A DNA stretch of 8,186 bases, from NCBI GenBank assembly GCA_938003595.1, contig CALKYH010000182.1, positions 1 to 8,186 on the forward strand. The letters are read 5' to 3'. This document shows, one piece after another, positions 6,944-8,186 of this stretch. Numbering within the stretch: the first letter of the stretch is position 1; each line of letters begins with the position of its first letter. The position numbers and the translations under genes were made by a program. Below the pieces are notes generated by a model. The model was not told where the DNA came from. It did not search any database and worked only from the letters and a program-made list of their open reading frames with translations. The DNA is from an uncultured bacterium. Lineage in GTDB: Bacteria > Planctomycetota > Phycisphaerae > Phycisphaerales > UBA1924.

Positions 6944-6989
6944 TCAGGCTGTACGACCGGAGCTCTGCGCAGGGCAGCGTCCGGCCTGA
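6944..6989 (+). promoter_or_regulatory. Possible structured 5' leader hairpin
   Basis: TCAGGC (6944-6949) is the exact reverse complement of GCCTGA (6984-6989). Inside it, CGGA (6958-6961) pairs with TCCG (6980-6983), and GCTC (6962-6965) pairs with GGGC (6972-6975, one G-T pair) around a TGCGCA loop. The outer arm begins at the transcription start predicted from TATACT. It matches no riboswitch class I recognise. It may simply protect the 5' end of the mRNA. Confidence 0.35.
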
Positions 6990-7067
6990 AGAGACAGGAT
7001 CGATACCGCGGCGACCGGCAACATCGCCCTTGCACAGGGTCGGAGTCGGTTCGCGGGGAGGAACGAG

Positions 7068-7700
7068 ATGACCACCAGCAGTGCGTGGATGCGCGCGCGA
7101 GTTCTCGCGCTCACGGGCTTGGCCTTCGCGGCCGCCCAGACAGCTTCCGCCGCCTTCATCATGAGCGAGTTCGCCGCTGATGACGAGGGATGGACGAGCA
7201 ATGTTGACGCTGAGCAGACCAGCGAGCCCCGCGCCGGAAACGACACGGGCTACCTGCTGATCAGCGGCAACGGGGCCATCACCCCGGAAGCTTGGGCTGC
7301 GTCCAAGTTCCTGGGCAATAAGGCCTTCGCCATCGGCGGGGAGTTCTCCTTCCTGGCCAATGTCGTCGACCCGCCCCTGGCCCACTCCCTCACGATGTAC
7401 ACCGCCAGCGTCACGCTCATCAGCGGCGGCGACTCGGTGACCATCGACTTCGCGCCCCGCCGCGACCTCGTCCGCACCTGGGGCGAGTTCTCGGTGGACC
7501 TCACCGCGAGCGCCTGGGGCCTGACCAACGGCGAGTTCAGCGCGATCATGGGCAACCTGACGGACATCCGTCTCAGCGTCACCAGCAGCACGGGCGCCCC
7601 CGTGGACCTGGGCTTTGACAACATCGCCATGACGCCGACCCCCGGCGCCGCGGCGCTGATGCTCATCGCCGGCCCGGCCCTGCTCCGCCGCCGTCGCTGA
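7068..7700 (+). CDS. Exported laminin-B-domain-like protein with PEP-CTERM-like anchor (210 aa)
   Basis: A signal peptide runs from residue 1 to about 28 (hydrophobic core ALTGLAFAAA, cleavage after TASA). The mature part resembles the laminin B (laminin IV) beta-sandwich: F..DDEGW (35-42), GYLLISG (61-67), the W-x-A-S-x-F-L-G-N-K segment (76-85), IGGEFSF (89-95), VTLISGG (115-121), TWGEFSVDL (137-145), IMGNLTDIRLSV (160-171) and LGFDNIAM (181-188). The tail PTPGAAALMLIAGPALL-RRRR (residues 190-210) is a PEP-CTERM-like sorting signal. Bacterial laminin-B proteins are surface or extracellular and often bind glycans or proteins; a structural or adhesive role here is inference. The start is set by GGGGAGG at 7055-7061, six bases before the ATG. 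It is a single gene: a promoter-like TATACT lies upstream and a strong terminator follows. Confidence 0.93.
   Translation: MTTSSAWMRARVLALTGLAFAAAQTASAAFIMSEFAADDEGWTSNVDAEQTSEPRAGNDTGYLLISGNGAITPEAWAASKFLGNKAFAIGGEFSFLANVVDPPLAHSLTMYTASVTLISGGDSVTIDFAPRRDLVRTWGEFSVDLTASAWGLTNGEFSAIMGNLTDIRLSVTSSTGAPVDLGFDNIAMTPTPGAAALMLIAGPALLRRRR
7632..7697 (+). other. PEP-CTERM-like sorting tail of the laminin-B-like protein
   Basis: The last 22 residues are TPTPGAAAL, a continuing hydrophobic helix and RRRR. The layout is the same as in the NxxG protein: Pro-x-Pro-Gly, then about 13 hydrophobic residues, then four arginines. Threonine stands where PEP has glutamate. Confidence 0.75.
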
Positions 7701-7735
7701 TCCGGGCCCACACGGCCCTTCCAACGCCTCCCCTT

Positions 7736-7761
7736 CGCCCGGTCCCAGGACCGGGCGTTTT
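7736..7761 (+). terminator. Intrinsic terminator of the laminin-B-like gene
   Basis: A perfect 9-bp stem, CGCCCGGTC (7736-7744) and GACCGGGCG (7749-7757), closes a CCAG loop. It is followed directly by TTTT at 7758-7761, 35 bases after the stop codon. It separates this gene from the next one. Confidence 0.88.
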
Positions 7762-7886
7762 CACGCGCACAATTCCGAACAAAGACCTATCGTAGCCCGC
7801 CGGCTGCGACGCGGGTTCCGCCTGTAGCGGCGGCGCCGACGCTTATCGGTCGCAGAACCAGATAGAGGGTTGGCGTCTGCGTTCCC

Positions 7887-7895
7887 TGTGATAGT
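7887..7895 (+). promoter_or_regulatory. Candidate extended -10 element of the FG-GAP-like gene
   Basis: TGTGATAGT lies about 90 bases upstream of the ATG at 7984. GATAGT matches 4 of 6 positions of TATAAT and is preceded by TGT. TTGGCG at 7870-7875 is -35-like but only 14 bases away, which is short. A weak 5-bp hairpin (CCGGG at 7908-7912 with CCCGG at 7920-7924) follows in the leader. Confidence 0.3.
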
Positions 7896-7983
7896 CTTCG
7901 AAAGGAACCGGGCCTCCAACCCGGACGGATGTCTTTGTCGAACAGGCCGATGGGCGGCGGGCGAACTTCGGGTGGAGAGCGAG

Positions 7984-8186
<203 letters not shown>

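Noticed and set aside
371..6995. The decamer CTGAAGAGAC occurs at 371-380 and again at 6986-6995
   Set aside because: Repeated 10-mers are expected by chance in 8 kb, and the two contexts share nothing else.
6049..7724. Long minus-strand frames over the dockerin and laminin-B genes
   Set aside because: They are Val/Glu/Gly-rich shadow frames overlapping genes with clear signal peptides, domains and ribosome binding sites on the + strand.
7701..7983. Possible tRNA or other structured RNA between the last two genes
   Set aside because: Apart from the terminator and a weak 5-bp hairpin, no cloverleaf, T-arm consensus or known RNA motif was seen.

Overview
The window comes from a very GC-rich bacterium (about 70% G+C by eye; nearly all codons end in C or G). 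An unusually long SecA, exported proteins ending in PEP-CTERM-like or dockerin-type anchors, and a laminin-B-like and an FG-GAP-like secreted protein together point to the Planctomycetota, most likely class Phycisphaerae. This taxonomic call is an inference from protein style, not from a marker gene alignment.

Layout, left to right. (1) Bases 1-258: the 85-codon end of an unrecognised + strand reading frame, probably the tail of a gene that began upstream. (2) 386-4390 (+): secA, 1334 codons, with all ATPase motifs intact but with large lineage insertions, a helical wing domain whose core motif occurs four times, and no zinc-binding tail. (3) 4417-4450: a perfect 15-bp hairpin between convergent genes, a bidirectional terminator. 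(4) 4472-5815 (-): an exported protein of seven NxxG-type repeats with a PEP-CTERM-like anchor. (5) 5816-6063: divergent promoter region. (6) 6064-6816 (+): a small cysteine-containing exported protein with a C-terminal dockerin. (7) 6817-7067: a weak terminator, a TATACT -10 box and a probable structured leader. (8) 7068-7700 (+): a laminin-B-domain exported protein with a PEP-CTERM-like anchor, closed by a strong terminator at 7736-7761. (9) 7984 to the window end (+): the 5' part of an exported FG-GAP/VCBS-like protein. The remaining gaps are under 300 bases, and no tRNA, rRNA, CRISPR array or mobile element was seen.

How they fit. SecA is the motor of the Sec export pathway. The four complete or partial genes downstream all encode proteins with Sec-type signal peptides, so they are candidate clients of that pathway. 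They do not form one operon with secA: each has its own ribosome binding site, gaps of about 250-280 bases, and mostly its own terminator. Their ends show two different surface-retention codes, a PEP-CTERM-like tail (two genes) and a cysteine-bracketed dockerin (one gene).

The most striking signal is not a gene. The tetranucleotide ACGT does not occur once in 8186 bases, although about 150 ACG trinucleotides are present and 20 or more ACGT would be expected at this composition. The coding sequence shows how this is kept: Asp, Asn, His and Tyr codons end in C almost everywhere, but switch to T directly before a valine GTN codon. This suggests strong selection against, or mutational erasure of, a palindromic ACGT site.
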